This document shows positions 43,381-51,985 of a stretch of 53,955 nt of DNA, in pieces. Position numbers and translations under genes: made by a program. Position 1 is the first letter of the stretch. Every line of letters starts with the position of its first letter. The notes under the pieces are model-generated. The model was not told the DNA's origin. It ran no database searches and saw only the letters and a program-made list of their open reading frames with translations. Origin of the DNA: Streptomyces sp. ISL-12 (GTDB lineage: Bacteria > Actinomycetota > Actinomycetes > Streptomycetales > Streptomycetaceae); NCBI RefSeq assembly GCF_018614415.1, contig NZ_JAGGOO010000057.1:1-53955 (forward strand), in the 5' to 3' direction.

Positions 43381-43857
43381 ATGAAAACGCCCGACGCCGT
43401 CCTCGTCGCCACCGCAGTGGGCACGGTGGGGATATGGCTCGCAGAGCGGCGCCACCGGCAGAGATTGGCCCTGGACGCCGCGGGAATCCACCAGCAGCTG
43501 CTGTCCGGCATCGCGGCAGACTCCGAACAGCTCGCGCTGTGGGCACCCGGCGACCTCACCCCGGAGGCGTTCGGCCGGGCGGTGCACTGCAACAGGTTGA
43601 TCAGCTTCCTTTCGGTGAAGTTCCGGGTGGGCTTGCTGGACCGAGCCGCACTACGCGTACAGGCGCGCTCAGTCATGGCGCGAGGCGCGACCCGCGCGTA
43701 CTGGGCCCGCTTCGGCGCCTTCCGTGAGCAGGAGGCCACGGACTCGGTCACCCGAACCTTCAACCGCATCTTCGATGAGGAGTACTGCGCCGCAGCCGAT
43801 GACACAGGGTCCGTGCCCAGCAGTGCCAGCGGCCGGAAGTCTCACTCGGGAGGGTGA
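43381..43857 (+). CDS. DUF6082-like hypothetical protein
   Basis: A 158-residue protein from ATG at 43381 (AAGGAG just upstream). It has a short hydrophobic N-terminus (AVLVATAVGTVGIWLAERRH), then GIHQQLLSGIAADSEQLALW, CNRLISFLSVKFRVGLLDRA and RAYWARFGAFREQEATDSVT, a pattern I associate with the Streptomyces DUF6082 family. Function unknown. It precedes the lanthipeptide genes on the same strand. Confidence 0.6.
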   Translation: MKTPDAVLVATAVGTVGIWLAERRHRQRLALDAAGIHQQLLSGIAADSEQLALWAPGDLTPEAFGRAVHCNRLISFLSVKFRVGLLDRAALRVQARSVMARGATRAYWARFGAFREQEATDSVTRTFNRIFDEEYCAAADDTGSVPSSASGRKSHSGG

Positions 43858-44034
43858 GACTCCCAGCCCTCTGACCGAGCACGTCCTGCCGTGCAGGGGC
43901 AGCACACCCAGCAGAAATCGATCTACGACCCGAAGCGGCTCCAGCCTCCTGGCCGGCAGCGCACGTGGGGCAGCCCCCGGGTCACCGGCATGATCACGCC
44001 TTCGCTCTACACGCACCGCAAGGAGACGAGCACC

Positions 44035-45258
44035 ATGGCCGAACTGCCCAACGAGGCCCGCGCCACCGAACTGCGCAACACCGTCGTCGACCAGCTGAAG
44101 GACGGCGGCTGGATCACCTCGCCCAGCGTCGAGGCCGCCCTGCGCAAGGTGCCGCGTCACCTGGCCGTCCCGGACGTGCCACTGGATGACGCCTACAGCA
44201 CCTACAACGCCGTCGTGACCCAGCAGGACGCCGAGGGCGTGCACACCAGCTCGGTGTCAGCGCCGCAGATCCAGGCCATGCAGCTGGAGCAGGCCCGCAT
44301 CCGGCCGGGCGACCGCGTCCTGGAAATCGGCACCAATGGGCCGAACGCCGCCTACCTCGCCGAACTCACCGGCCCCACGGGCGAGGTCACCACCATGGAC
44401 ATCGACCTGGCGCCCGCCGCCCGCGCCCGCCGGTTTCTGGCAGAGGCCGGTTACACCAACGTCCGCGTGGTCGTCGACGACGGCGAGTACGGCCTGCCGG
44501 CACACGCTCCGTACGACGCGATCGTGGTGACCGTCGGGGCCTGGGACATCCCGCCCGCCTGGACCGACCAGCTCAAGGAGGGCGGCCGGCTGGTGGTGCC
44601 GCTGCGCATCAACGGGCTGACGCGCACGTACGCCTTCGCCCGGCAGGGCGGTGTACTGACCGCGGAGAGCGCCCATGTGTGCGGGTTCGTCGCCATGCGC
44701 GGTGACGGCGCCCGCAACGCCCAGGAGTTCGCCCTGCCGGACGACCCCGGCGTGACGCTCCGCTTCGATGACGGGGTACCCGTCGACCCGCAGCTCCTGG
44801 TCGACACGCTCAACACCGAGCGCGTGGAAATCTGGACCGGTGTCTCCGTCGCCAGCAACGAGCCCATCGGCACCCTGCAGATGTACGTGGCGACGATGCT
44901 GCCCGGCTACTGCAACATGTTCATCGACCAGGACGAGACCACAGGGAAGGTCGGGCCTACCGGCCTGAACTTCTCGCTCGTCGCGGTCGACGGCCCGAAC
45001 CTCGCCTACGTCGTGGTACGGCGCAGCGAAGACCGCAAGAGCGCCGAGTTCGGGGTGCACGCGTTCGGCCCCGACGCGGAGAACTCCGCGCACCGGCTGG
45101 CCGACGCCATCCGTACCTGGGGCAAGGACCACCGCAGCGGGCCGGGTCCCCGGATCACCGTGTACCCGGCGGGCACGGCCGATGAGCAGATCTCCGGTGA
45201 CCGGGTCATCGACAAGAAGCACCGCCGGATCTCGATCTCCTGGCCGCCCGCGAAGTAG
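44035..45258 (+). CDS. FxLD-system PIMT-type methyltransferase
   Basis: A 407-residue SAM-dependent methyltransferase of the protein-L-isoaspartate O-methyltransferase fold. Seen: substrate/SAM loop TSSVSAPQIQAMQLEQ (71-86), motif I VLEIGTNGPNAAYLAEL (95-111), acidic TMDIDLAPAARARRFL, and DAIVVTVGAWDIPPAW. A second domain of ~180 residues follows, as in methyltransferases linked to FxLD lanthipeptides. Related RiPP enzymes methylate an Asp, leading through a succinimide to isoaspartate. ATG at 44035 with AAGGAG. It lies 55 bp upstream of the precursor. Confidence 0.88.
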   Translation: MAELPNEARATELRNTVVDQLKDGGWITSPSVEAALRKVPRHLAVPDVPLDDAYSTYNAVVTQQDAEGVHTSSVSAPQIQAMQLEQARIRPGDRVLEIGTNGPNAAYLAELTGPTGEVTTMDIDLAPAARARRFLAEAGYTNVRVVVDDGEYGLPAHAPYDAIVVTVGAWDIPPAWTDQLKEGGRLVVPLRINGLTRTYAFARQGGVLTAESAHVCGFVAMRGDGARNAQEFALPDDPGVTLRFDDGVPVDPQLLVDTLNTERVEIWTGVSVASNEPIGTLQMYVATMLPGYCNMFIDQDETTGKVGPTGLNFSLVAVDGPNLAYVVVRRSEDRKSAEFGVHAFGPDAENSAHRLADAIRTWGKDHRSGPGPRITVYPAGTADEQISGDRVIDKKHRRISISWPPAK

Positions 45259-45313
45259 CGGATCAGCGGTTCAGGTTGTCCTGCACCACTCGTCTCACAG
45301 GGAGTGTGATCAC

Positions 45314-45511
45314 ATGACTGCCGCCGTACTCGACACCAGCGCCCCGGCTCCGGAGACCGGCCTCACCGACGACGACTTCGACCTCGACGTCCAGGTCGTC
45401 ATCAGCGAGACCGGCTTCGGCGCATTCAACTGCCCGACCAGCGACGGCTGCGGCGACACCTGCGCCAACGGTGCCAGCTCCTGCGTCTCCTCGATCGAGG
45501 ACGCCGGCTGA
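45314..45511 (+). CDS. FxLD-family lanthipeptide precursor
   Basis: A 65-residue peptide with AGGGAG at 45299-45304. The leader carries the family motif FDLD at 22-25 (DDDFDLDVQVVISETG). The core is rich in Cys (C40, C46, C50, C57) and Ser/Thr (T42, S43, T49, S55, S56, S59, S60), in the arrangement CPTSDGCGDTC then ANGASSCVSS. Up to four lanthionine or methyllanthionine rings are possible. Asp residues in SDGCGD and IEDAG are candidate sites for the methyltransferase. The cleavage point is not certain; no dedicated protease is seen in the window. Confidence 0.93.
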   Translation: MTAAVLDTSAPAPETGLTDDDFDLDVQVVISETGFGAFNCPTSDGCGDTCANGASSCVSSIEDAG

Positions 45512-45591
45512 CCGTCTCCCTCTGCCGCCGGGGCCACAGTGCCTGTGGCCCCGGCGGCTCCGGCAGAACCGCTCATCTCCCAGGGGGACCC

Positions 45592-48500
45592 GTGGCCCAG
45601 CGATCACCCAGTACCTACCAGTGGCAGCCCGCGCTCCTGCTGCGGGCATCGACAGCGCCCCAGCCGATACCCGTGCCCGACCTCGACCCGTACACCGATG
45701 ACATCGCCGTCCGAGGCCGCGAGTGGCTGGCCGGCGTGTGGCACGGTCCTCTTCCTGCGGCAGTCGCCGTCGCCAGTCCCGTGCTGTGCCAGAGCGTCAC
45801 CGCGATCCTCGACGGCTCCGTGGCCGACGAGCGCCGCATCCGCCGCGCCGTCCGCTCGGTAGCGGCGTACCTGATGCGCTGGAACCATCGCCCCACCCCC
45901 TTCGGAGTATTCGCCGGCATCGCCCCCGCCCGCCCCGCGCAGGACCCCGGCGTCGACTGGGGCACCGGCTTCCACACCCAGCTCCGCCCGGACGCCGACT
46001 GGCTGGCCGACGTCATCGTCCGGCTGGAAGCCGACCCGACGCTCCTCACCCGCCTGAAGGTGACCGTCAACAACACCGGCATCCGGCGGGGCGACCGGCA
46101 CGTCGTGGCCGGCAAGCCGACCACCGGCCGCGATGGCGGGTACGCCCCCGTGGAGGTGTCGGTCCGCCGCACCCGGCCCGTGGCCGCCGTCCTGGAACTG
46201 GCCCGCACCCCGGTGGGCTACGGCGCGTTGCTCGCCATGCTGACGGCCCGGTTCCCCACCGCCCGTACCAGCCGGCTCGACCAGTTCCTCGCCGACCTGG
46301 TCACCCGGCATGTGCTGATCACCAGCCTTTGGCCGCCCATGAACGAGGCCGACCCCCTCAGTCACCTGTGCGCCCAGCTCGACCAGGCCGACGTGCACAG
46401 CCTCCCCGGCCTGGCCCCTGTGGCGGCGCGGCTCACCGAGATCCGCGGCATGCTCGAAACCCCGGCCGCCGAGTCCTGGGCCGCGGACTCCCGCTTGGTC
46501 CGCGCGATGCACTCCGTCAGCCGGAGCGCACCCGGCCCGGTACTGGTCGACGCCGCCCTGGACTGCTCCGTCCAGGTCCCCGAGCCCCTCCTCGCCGAGG
46601 CAGCCCGCGCAGCGGACCTCATGACCCAGCTCTCCCCGCACCCCCAGGGCTACCCGCACTGGCGCGACTACCACCAGCGGTTCCTCGACCGGTACGGGAC
46701 GGGCATGCCGGTGCCCGTCCTGGAGCTGACCGCCGACAGCGGTCTGGGCTACCCGGCCGGCTACCTCGGGGCGGACCGCGACCGCGCCCCCTACCAGTGG
46801 ACCCGCCGGGACGAGACCATCCTGCGCCTGCTGCAGGAAACCGCGCTCGCCGGCCGCACCGAACTCGTGCTCACCCCGGCAGACGTCACTGAGCTGACCG
46901 CCGGCCACACCGCGCCGGTACATACCGCGCCCCGGGCCGAGATCGCCGTCGAGGTCCACGCCCCCACCCTGGATGCCGTCCGGCACGGAGATTACCGGCT
47001 GCTCGTCACCGGAGCGCCCCGGCCCGCCAGCAGCATGCTCGGACGGTTCGCCCGCCTGCTGCCGAAAGACGCGCAGACCGCGCTCGGCGCCAGTTACACG
47101 GCCACCAGCCCCGATACGGTGCCGGCGCAGTTGTCGTTCAGTCCGCGTCGGCGCCGCAACGAAAACGTCGCCCGCGTCCCGCAACTGCTGCACCACAGCA
47201 TCCCCGTGGCCGAACACACAACTGCGAGCCCTGGTGCCATCGCCCTGGAGGATCTCGCCGTTATCGCGGACAGGGACCGGTTCCACCTGGTGCGTGCCTC
47301 CACGGGGCAGTACATCGAACCGCGCGTTCCCCATGCGCTGGAAGCGTCCGTCCACACCCCGCCGCTGGCCCGGTTCCTCGCCGAGATCACCACGGCGCAC
47401 ACCGCCGTCTACAAGTCGTTCTCCTTCGGCGCCGCCTCGCCTCTGCCGTTCCTGCCGCGCGTCCGGTACCGGCGGACCATTCTGCGTCCCGCCCGATGGC
47501 TGCTGTCCGCCGACGACCTGCCCTCCCGGTCGGCGCCGATGACCGACTGGGACAAGGCCCTCGACCAGCACCGCGACCGGCTGCGCCTGCCTGACCGGTT
47601 CGCCCTGGTGGAGAACGACCAGCAGTTACCCATCGACGTGAGCCGGCACCTGGACCGTGCTCTGCTGCGGTCCTGCCTGAACCGGGTGCGCCTGGTCGAA
47701 CTGCGGGAAGCCCCGACCGCCCAGGACCGGGCCTGGATCGGGCGGCCTCACGAACTCCTCGTTCCCCTCGCCCACCGCCAAGCCGACACTCTGAGATCCG
47801 CCCGCACGCCCGTTGCGCTCACGATGCCCCGTCCGGCGCGAGACGCTGTTCTGCAGGCCCGGCTGCACGCCCATCCGGCACGGTTCAGCCAGATCCTCAC
47901 CACCCACCTCCCGAACCTGATCGGCCAGTTCCCCGGCTCTCCCCGCTGGTGGTTCCACCGCCACCGCGACCCGCACCATGCCGGCACCGGTCAGTATCTG
48001 GTGCTGTCCCTGGAGATCAGCGATCCGGACGGCTACGGCCAGGCTGCCGCAGCCGTCCGCGCCTGGGCGACTGACCTCGACCGGCAGCACTTGGCGCGCG
48101 GGCTGGACCTGGTCCCCGTTCACCCGCACACCGGCCTCTACGGACACGGAGCCGCCCTCGACGCCGCCCATGCGGTGTTCGCCGCGGACTCGGCCGCCGC
48201 CCTCGCGCAGATCCGTGCCGCCTCCGAGGACAGCTCCACGGCTCAGGTGCTGGCCGGGACCAGCATGCTCGACCTGGCAGCCGGTCTGATCGGCTGCCGG
48301 ACGGAGGCAGCCGACTGGCTCGCCAGCGCGCTGCCCCGCGATACCGGCCCGCTCGATCACGCCCTGAGCCGGCGGGCCATCGCGCTGACAGCCCCCACAG
48401 CCCTGGACGGCCTTCCCGCAGAAAGCATGATCGCTACAGCCTGGCAGGCACGGGGCGCCGCCCTGGCCGCCTACCGGCAGTATCTGGCCGCCGGACCGGA

Positions 48501-48633
48501 CCGGTCTGCCGTGCTTCAGTCGCTGCTCGATTTGCACCAGGTCCGGGCACTGGCCGCTGATCCCGAACAACAGCGTGTCGCCACGAGACTGGCCCGTTCC
48601 TGTGCCCTCCACGTCCGCGGCAGGCGATCATGA
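45592..48633 (+). CDS. class I lanthipeptide dehydratase, glutamylation part (LanB N-terminal)
   Basis: A 1013-residue protein from GTG at 45592. It begins with a QWQPALLLRAS type start, then MRWNHRPTPFGVFAGIAPAR (about 95-114), a LanB hallmark, and continues through the long dehydratase domain. LanB uses glutamyl-tRNA to activate Ser/Thr of the precursor. The elimination (SpaB_C) domain is not fused but encoded separately at 49823, as in split class I and thiopeptide systems. Stop overlaps the LanC gene (ATGA). Confidence 0.92.
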   Translation: MAQRSPSTYQWQPALLLRASTAPQPIPVPDLDPYTDDIAVRGREWLAGVWHGPLPAAVAVASPVLCQSVTAILDGSVADERRIRRAVRSVAAYLMRWNHRPTPFGVFAGIAPARPAQDPGVDWGTGFHTQLRPDADWLADVIVRLEADPTLLTRLKVTVNNTGIRRGDRHVVAGKPTTGRDGGYAPVEVSVRRTRPVAAVLELARTPVGYGALLAMLTARFPTARTSRLDQFLADLVTRHVLITSLWPPMNEADPLSHLCAQLDQADVHSLPGLAPVAARLTEIRGMLETPAAESWAADSRLVRAMHSVSRSAPGPVLVDAALDCSVQVPEPLLAEAARAADLMTQLSPHPQGYPHWRDYHQRFLDRYGTGMPVPVLELTADSGLGYPAGYLGADRDRAPYQWTRRDETILRLLQETALAGRTELVLTPADVTELTAGHTAPVHTAPRAEIAVEVHAPTLDAVRHGDYRLLVTGAPRPASSMLGRFARLLPKDAQTALGASYTATSPDTVPAQLSFSPRRRRNENVARVPQLLHHSIPVAEHTTASPGAIALEDLAVIADRDRFHLVRASTGQYIEPRVPHALEASVHTPPLARFLAEITTAHTAVYKSFSFGAASPLPFLPRVRYRRTILRPARWLLSADDLPSRSAPMTDWDKALDQHRDRLRLPDRFALVENDQQLPIDVSRHLDRALLRSCLNRVRLVELREAPTAQDRAWIGRPHELLVPLAHRQADTLRSARTPVALTMPRPARDAVLQARLHAHPARFSQILTTHLPNLIGQFPGSPRWWFHRHRDPHHAGTGQYLVLSLEISDPDGYGQAAAAVRAWATDLDRQHLARGLDLVPVHPHTGLYGHGAALDAAHAVFAADSAAALAQIRAASEDSSTAQVLAGTSMLDLAAGLIGCRTEAADWLASALPRDTGPLDHALSRRAIALTAPTALDGLPAESMIATAWQARGAALAAYRQYLAAGPDRSAVLQSLLDLHQVRALAADPEQQRVATRLARSCALHVRGRRS

Positions 48634-49841
48634 GCAGCGCCGAGACGATCGCCGACGCCCTGGCCCTGCCCGGTGCCCCGCCGGCGGACCGGCCCGGGTT
48701 CGCTCAGTCGCTGTCCGACGGCCCGGCCGGCACGGCACTGCTCCACGTCGAACGCGCTCAGGCCGGACAAGGAACCTGGTCACGGGCACACAGCTGGCTC
48801 ACGGCCGCCGCTCGCACGCCGGCCAGTGCGGCAGACAGCACCGGTCTGTGGTGCGGGGCCCCGGCCCTTGCCTTCTCGCTCGGCTGCGCCACCTCTTACG
48901 ACTCGGCCCGCTACTGGCAGGCCCTGACGGCCATCGACGAACACGTCACCGCCCTCGCGCACCGCCGCGTCAGCGCCGCCACCCGCCGAGTCGAGGCCGG
49001 GCATCGGCCCGCCTTCGACGAGTACGACGTCTTCCGCGGACTGACCGGGATCGGCGTCTACCTGCTACGTCACCAGCCGGGCAGCTCCGCGCTCGAACGG
49101 ATTCTCACCCACCTCGTGACCCTGACCCGGCCCGCCCGAGACGACCGGCTGGGCCTGGTACCGGGCTGGTGGGTCGGCCACGACCCCCACCGCACCCATA
49201 CACCGGACTTCCCCGGCGGCCACGCCAACCTGGGCGTCGCCCACGGCATCACCGGCCCGCTGCTGCTGATGGCGCGTACCCTGCGCCGCGGCATCACCGT
49301 CGACGGCCAGGCCGACGCCGTCCACTCCGTGCTCGCCTGGCTCGACCAGTGGCGGCAGGACGGGCCGTCCGGGCCCTGGTGGCCCGAGTACCTCACACTC
49401 GGCGACCTGCGCTCCAGCCGCACGGCTCAGACGGGGCCGTCCAGGCCCAGTTGGTGCTACGGCACGCCCGGCATCGCCCGCGCCGGGCAGACGGCCTCCA
49501 TCGCCCTGCGCGACATCGCACGGCAGCACACCTATGAGGACGCCCTGGCCTGCTGCCTGGCCGACCCACGCCAGTTGGCGAGGCTGACCGACACCAGTCT
49601 GTGTCACGGCTGGGCGGGCACCTACCAGACCGCCTGGCGTGCCGCCCAGGACGCCATCAACCCGGCACTGCACACCGTCCTGCCCCCGGTCGCCGACGCC
49701 TTGGTCCGCCACGTCTCAACCGCCCAGGGCCACGGCCCCGGACTGCTGCTCGGCGACGCGGGCACAGCTCTGGCTCTGACCACCGCAGCCTGTGACGCTG
49801 CCCCGGCCTCCGGATGGGACGCATGCCTGCTGATCGACTGA
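48630..49841 (+). CDS. LanC-like lanthionine cyclase
   Basis: A 403-residue cyclase. Zinc ligands C276 (SWCYGTPG), C325 and H326 (LCHGWAG) are intact, and the catalytic-site His205 is in GVAHGITG. It adds Cys thiols to dehydroalanine/dehydrobutyrine in the precursor. ATG at 48630 overlaps the dehydratase stop. The end overlaps the next gene by about 19-28 nt. Confidence 0.92.
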   Translation: MSSAETIADALALPGAPPADRPGFAQSLSDGPAGTALLHVERAQAGQGTWSRAHSWLTAAARTPASAADSTGLWCGAPALAFSLGCATSYDSARYWQALTAIDEHVTALAHRRVSAATRRVEAGHRPAFDEYDVFRGLTGIGVYLLRHQPGSSALERILTHLVTLTRPARDDRLGLVPGWWVGHDPHRTHTPDFPGGHANLGVAHGITGPLLLMARTLRRGITVDGQADAVHSVLAWLDQWRQDGPSGPWWPEYLTLGDLRSSRTAQTGPSRPSWCYGTPGIARAGQTASIALRDIARQHTYEDALACCLADPRQLARLTDTSLCHGWAGTYQTAWRAAQDAINPALHTVLPPVADALVRHVSTAQGHGPGLLLGDAGTALALTTAACDAAPASGWDACLLID

Positions 49842-50797
49842 CCCTCGCCGTCCGGGCCGTCCTGGACGTACTCTCCGGCACTCCGCTGACGACGGTCGCG
49901 GCCCGCACCTGCCTGCACCCCGCCGACCTCGCCGCGGCCACCCAGGTCTACCAACAAGCGGGCAAGCAGGCCCTGGCCCAGCAGGCGGGACCGCCCCGGT
50001 GGCAGCAGATCTACGTCCAGTTCACCGACTGGGACAAGGCCGAGCAGCTCGCTGCCGACCGTCTCGACCCCGTCCTGGAACTGGCCCGGGCCGACGACCG
50101 GATCACGGCCTGGTGGTTCATCCGCAAACACCCCAGCTGGCGCTTCCGTGTCCTGCCCCGGGATCCCGACGGGCAGACACCCGCCGAGGTCACCGTCCTG
50201 CTGGACGAACTCGCCGACGCCGGCGAACTGCGCTGGTGGCCGGGGGTCTACGAACCTGAGACAGCCGCTTTCGGCGACGTCACCAGCATGAGCATCGCCC
50301 ACACCCTGTTCTGCGCCGACAGCCACGCCGTGCTGGCCACGCCCCACGGCGCTCTCGGCCGCCGAGAGCTGTCCGTCCTGCTGTGCTCCACCCTGATGCG
50401 GGCCGCCGGACTGGAGTGGTACGAACAGGGTGACGTCTGGCACCGCGTCACGCGCGACCGCCCCCTTCCTGCCGACACCGATCCGGCGAAGGTCCAGGCT
50501 ATGGCCCGTCAGCTCACTCCCCTCCTGCACGCGGACACCGGCCCTGCCGCACCACTCCTGCAATCCGACCAGACGCTGCGGCCGGCCGCCGCGTGGGTCG
50601 CGGCGTTCCGCAGCGCCGGCACCGCGCTGGGCGCCGCTTCCCGCGACGGCACGCTCAACCGCGGACTACGCCACGTCATCGCCTACCACCTGCTCTTCCA
50701 CTGGAACCGGCTCGGACTCGCCGCCCGCACCCAGAGCGTCCTGGCCCACGCCGCCCGCGCAGCGATCCTCACCCCGCACGAGGGAGCCGCTCCGTGA
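49823..50797 (+). CDS. SpaB_C-type (thiopeptide-type) elimination-domain protein
   Basis: A protein of about 324 residues with the SpaB_C / thiopeptide-type dehydratase pattern: WQQIYVQFTDWDKAEQLAAD, ITAWWFIRKHPSWRFRVLPR, LRWWPGVYEPETAAFGDVTS, SMSIAHTLFCADSHAVL. This domain eliminates glutamate from glutamylated Ser/Thr, completing dehydration begun by the LanB at 45592. ATG at 49823 preferred; ATG at 49814 is also possible. GTGA overlap with the next gene. Confidence 0.88.
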   Translation: MPADRLTLAVRAVLDVLSGTPLTTVAARTCLHPADLAAATQVYQQAGKQALAQQAGPPRWQQIYVQFTDWDKAEQLAADRLDPVLELARADDRITAWWFIRKHPSWRFRVLPRDPDGQTPAEVTVLLDELADAGELRWWPGVYEPETAAFGDVTSMSIAHTLFCADSHAVLATPHGALGRRELSVLLCSTLMRAAGLEWYEQGDVWHRVTRDRPLPADTDPAKVQAMARQLTPLLHADTGPAAPLLQSDQTLRPAAAWVAAFRSAGTALGAASRDGTLNRGLRHVIAYHLLFHWNRLGLAARTQSVLAHAARAAILTPHEGAAP

Positions 50798-51927
50798 CAC
50801 CGCTCTCCCCGGCCGGCCTGCACCCCGTCGCTACCCGACTGCCGCTGGTCTGCCGCTCCCACCTGCACTATCCCCACCTCGACGCACGGATCGAGGAGGT
50901 CACCGCCTGCGCGGCCAAGTCCGCCCGCGACGACCTCCCCCTTCCCGACCGGATCAACGCCGCGTGCGCGGCCTGGAACCTGTCCGCGCTCATCGCCGCC
51001 GACTGCGGCCTGCCCGACAAAGCGGAGGACCTCTGCGTCCGCCAACTGCGCCTGTTCCAGCAGGCACTGCCCGTCACCGGTGACGTCGCCATCGCTCTGC
51101 TCCAGCCGCTGGCCAACCTCATCCGGCTGACCGCACGCGCCGGACAGAAGAACACCGCCTACGACCAACTGGCCGCCCTGCACAACGCCGTCCACCACGG
51201 CGGAAACATCACGATCCGGGGGCATACCGTCGACCTGACCGGCTTCACCGACGACACCACCCGCCGGCACATCCGCCCCTGGCTGCGGTTGCTGATGGTG
51301 GACGACGGAACCCGCCTGCTGACATCGACCGGGCAGTGGGCCCGAGCCGCCGCGCACGCCGCCCTCTACGACGCCACCCCCGACCGGCTGACCGAGGCCC
51401 GCCAGACGCACGTCCTCGCCGCCCTGGCCGCCGGCGCCCCGGACCGCGCCACCCGTGCGATCGACTCCGCCACCGTCACCACCACCTGGGAGACAGCGCT
51501 CGCCGAACTCCTGCGCTACCTCACCCGCCACGCCGACAAGAGCAACACGCCGGACCAGCACCTCGCCCTGGCCGCCGCCGCAGGCAAGCTGTTCGACCAT
51601 CCGCCGGCCCACACGAGGATGTTCCGGACCCGACTCGCCCTGGCCGTGACCGAACTGGCCCCGCCAGGCACCACGGCCCCCGCCCTGTGCCACGCCGTTG
51701 TCCGTGACGCCCTCGACTCTCGGGACTTCTACGCCGCCCGCGAGATCCTGCGCCGCAACACGGCTCCCATCGACGCACCCCACCGCGATTTCCTGGAGAA
51801 CACCGTCCGAAGCTCCCGTCTCGGAGCCGGCCGACTCCCCCAGGAAATCTCGAATGCGATAGCAGAAGCCACTCGCACCGCGGGCAACGACCTCACCCAA
51901 TGCCTCGCGCTCACCGCCGGAAAATAA
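50794..51927 (+). CDS. helical-repeat (TPR-like) protein of the lanthipeptide operon
   Basis: A 377-residue, almost all-helical protein from GTG at 50794. Repeated Ala/Leu-rich helical pairs (INAACAAWNLSALIAADCGL, IALLQPLANLIRLTARAGQK, WARAAAHAALYDATPDRLTE, HAVVRDALDSRDFYAAREIL) suggest TPR-like units. No catalytic motif. Translational coupling to the SpaB_C gene places it in the biosynthetic operon; a scaffold or regulatory role is a guess. Confidence 0.65.
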   Translation: MTPLSPAGLHPVATRLPLVCRSHLHYPHLDARIEEVTACAAKSARDDLPLPDRINAACAAWNLSALIAADCGLPDKAEDLCVRQLRLFQQALPVTGDVAIALLQPLANLIRLTARAGQKNTAYDQLAALHNAVHHGGNITIRGHTVDLTGFTDDTTRRHIRPWLRLLMVDDGTRLLTSTGQWARAAAHAALYDATPDRLTEARQTHVLAALAAGAPDRATRAIDSATVTTTWETALAELLRYLTRHADKSNTPDQHLALAAAAGKLFDHPPAHTRMFRTRLALAVTELAPPGTTAPALCHAVVRDALDSRDFYAAREILRRNTAPIDAPHRDFLENTVRSSRLGAGRLPQEISNAIAEATRTAGNDLTQCLALTAGK

Positions 51928-51985
51928 GCACCTCAACCACACTCCCCCGCAACCCAACAAACGGCACAACATACAAGGTCACCAC

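Noticed and set aside
45604..47571. Reverse-strand 655-codon open frame
   Set aside because: Antisense to the LanB gene, Gly/Arg/Val-rich and without motifs.
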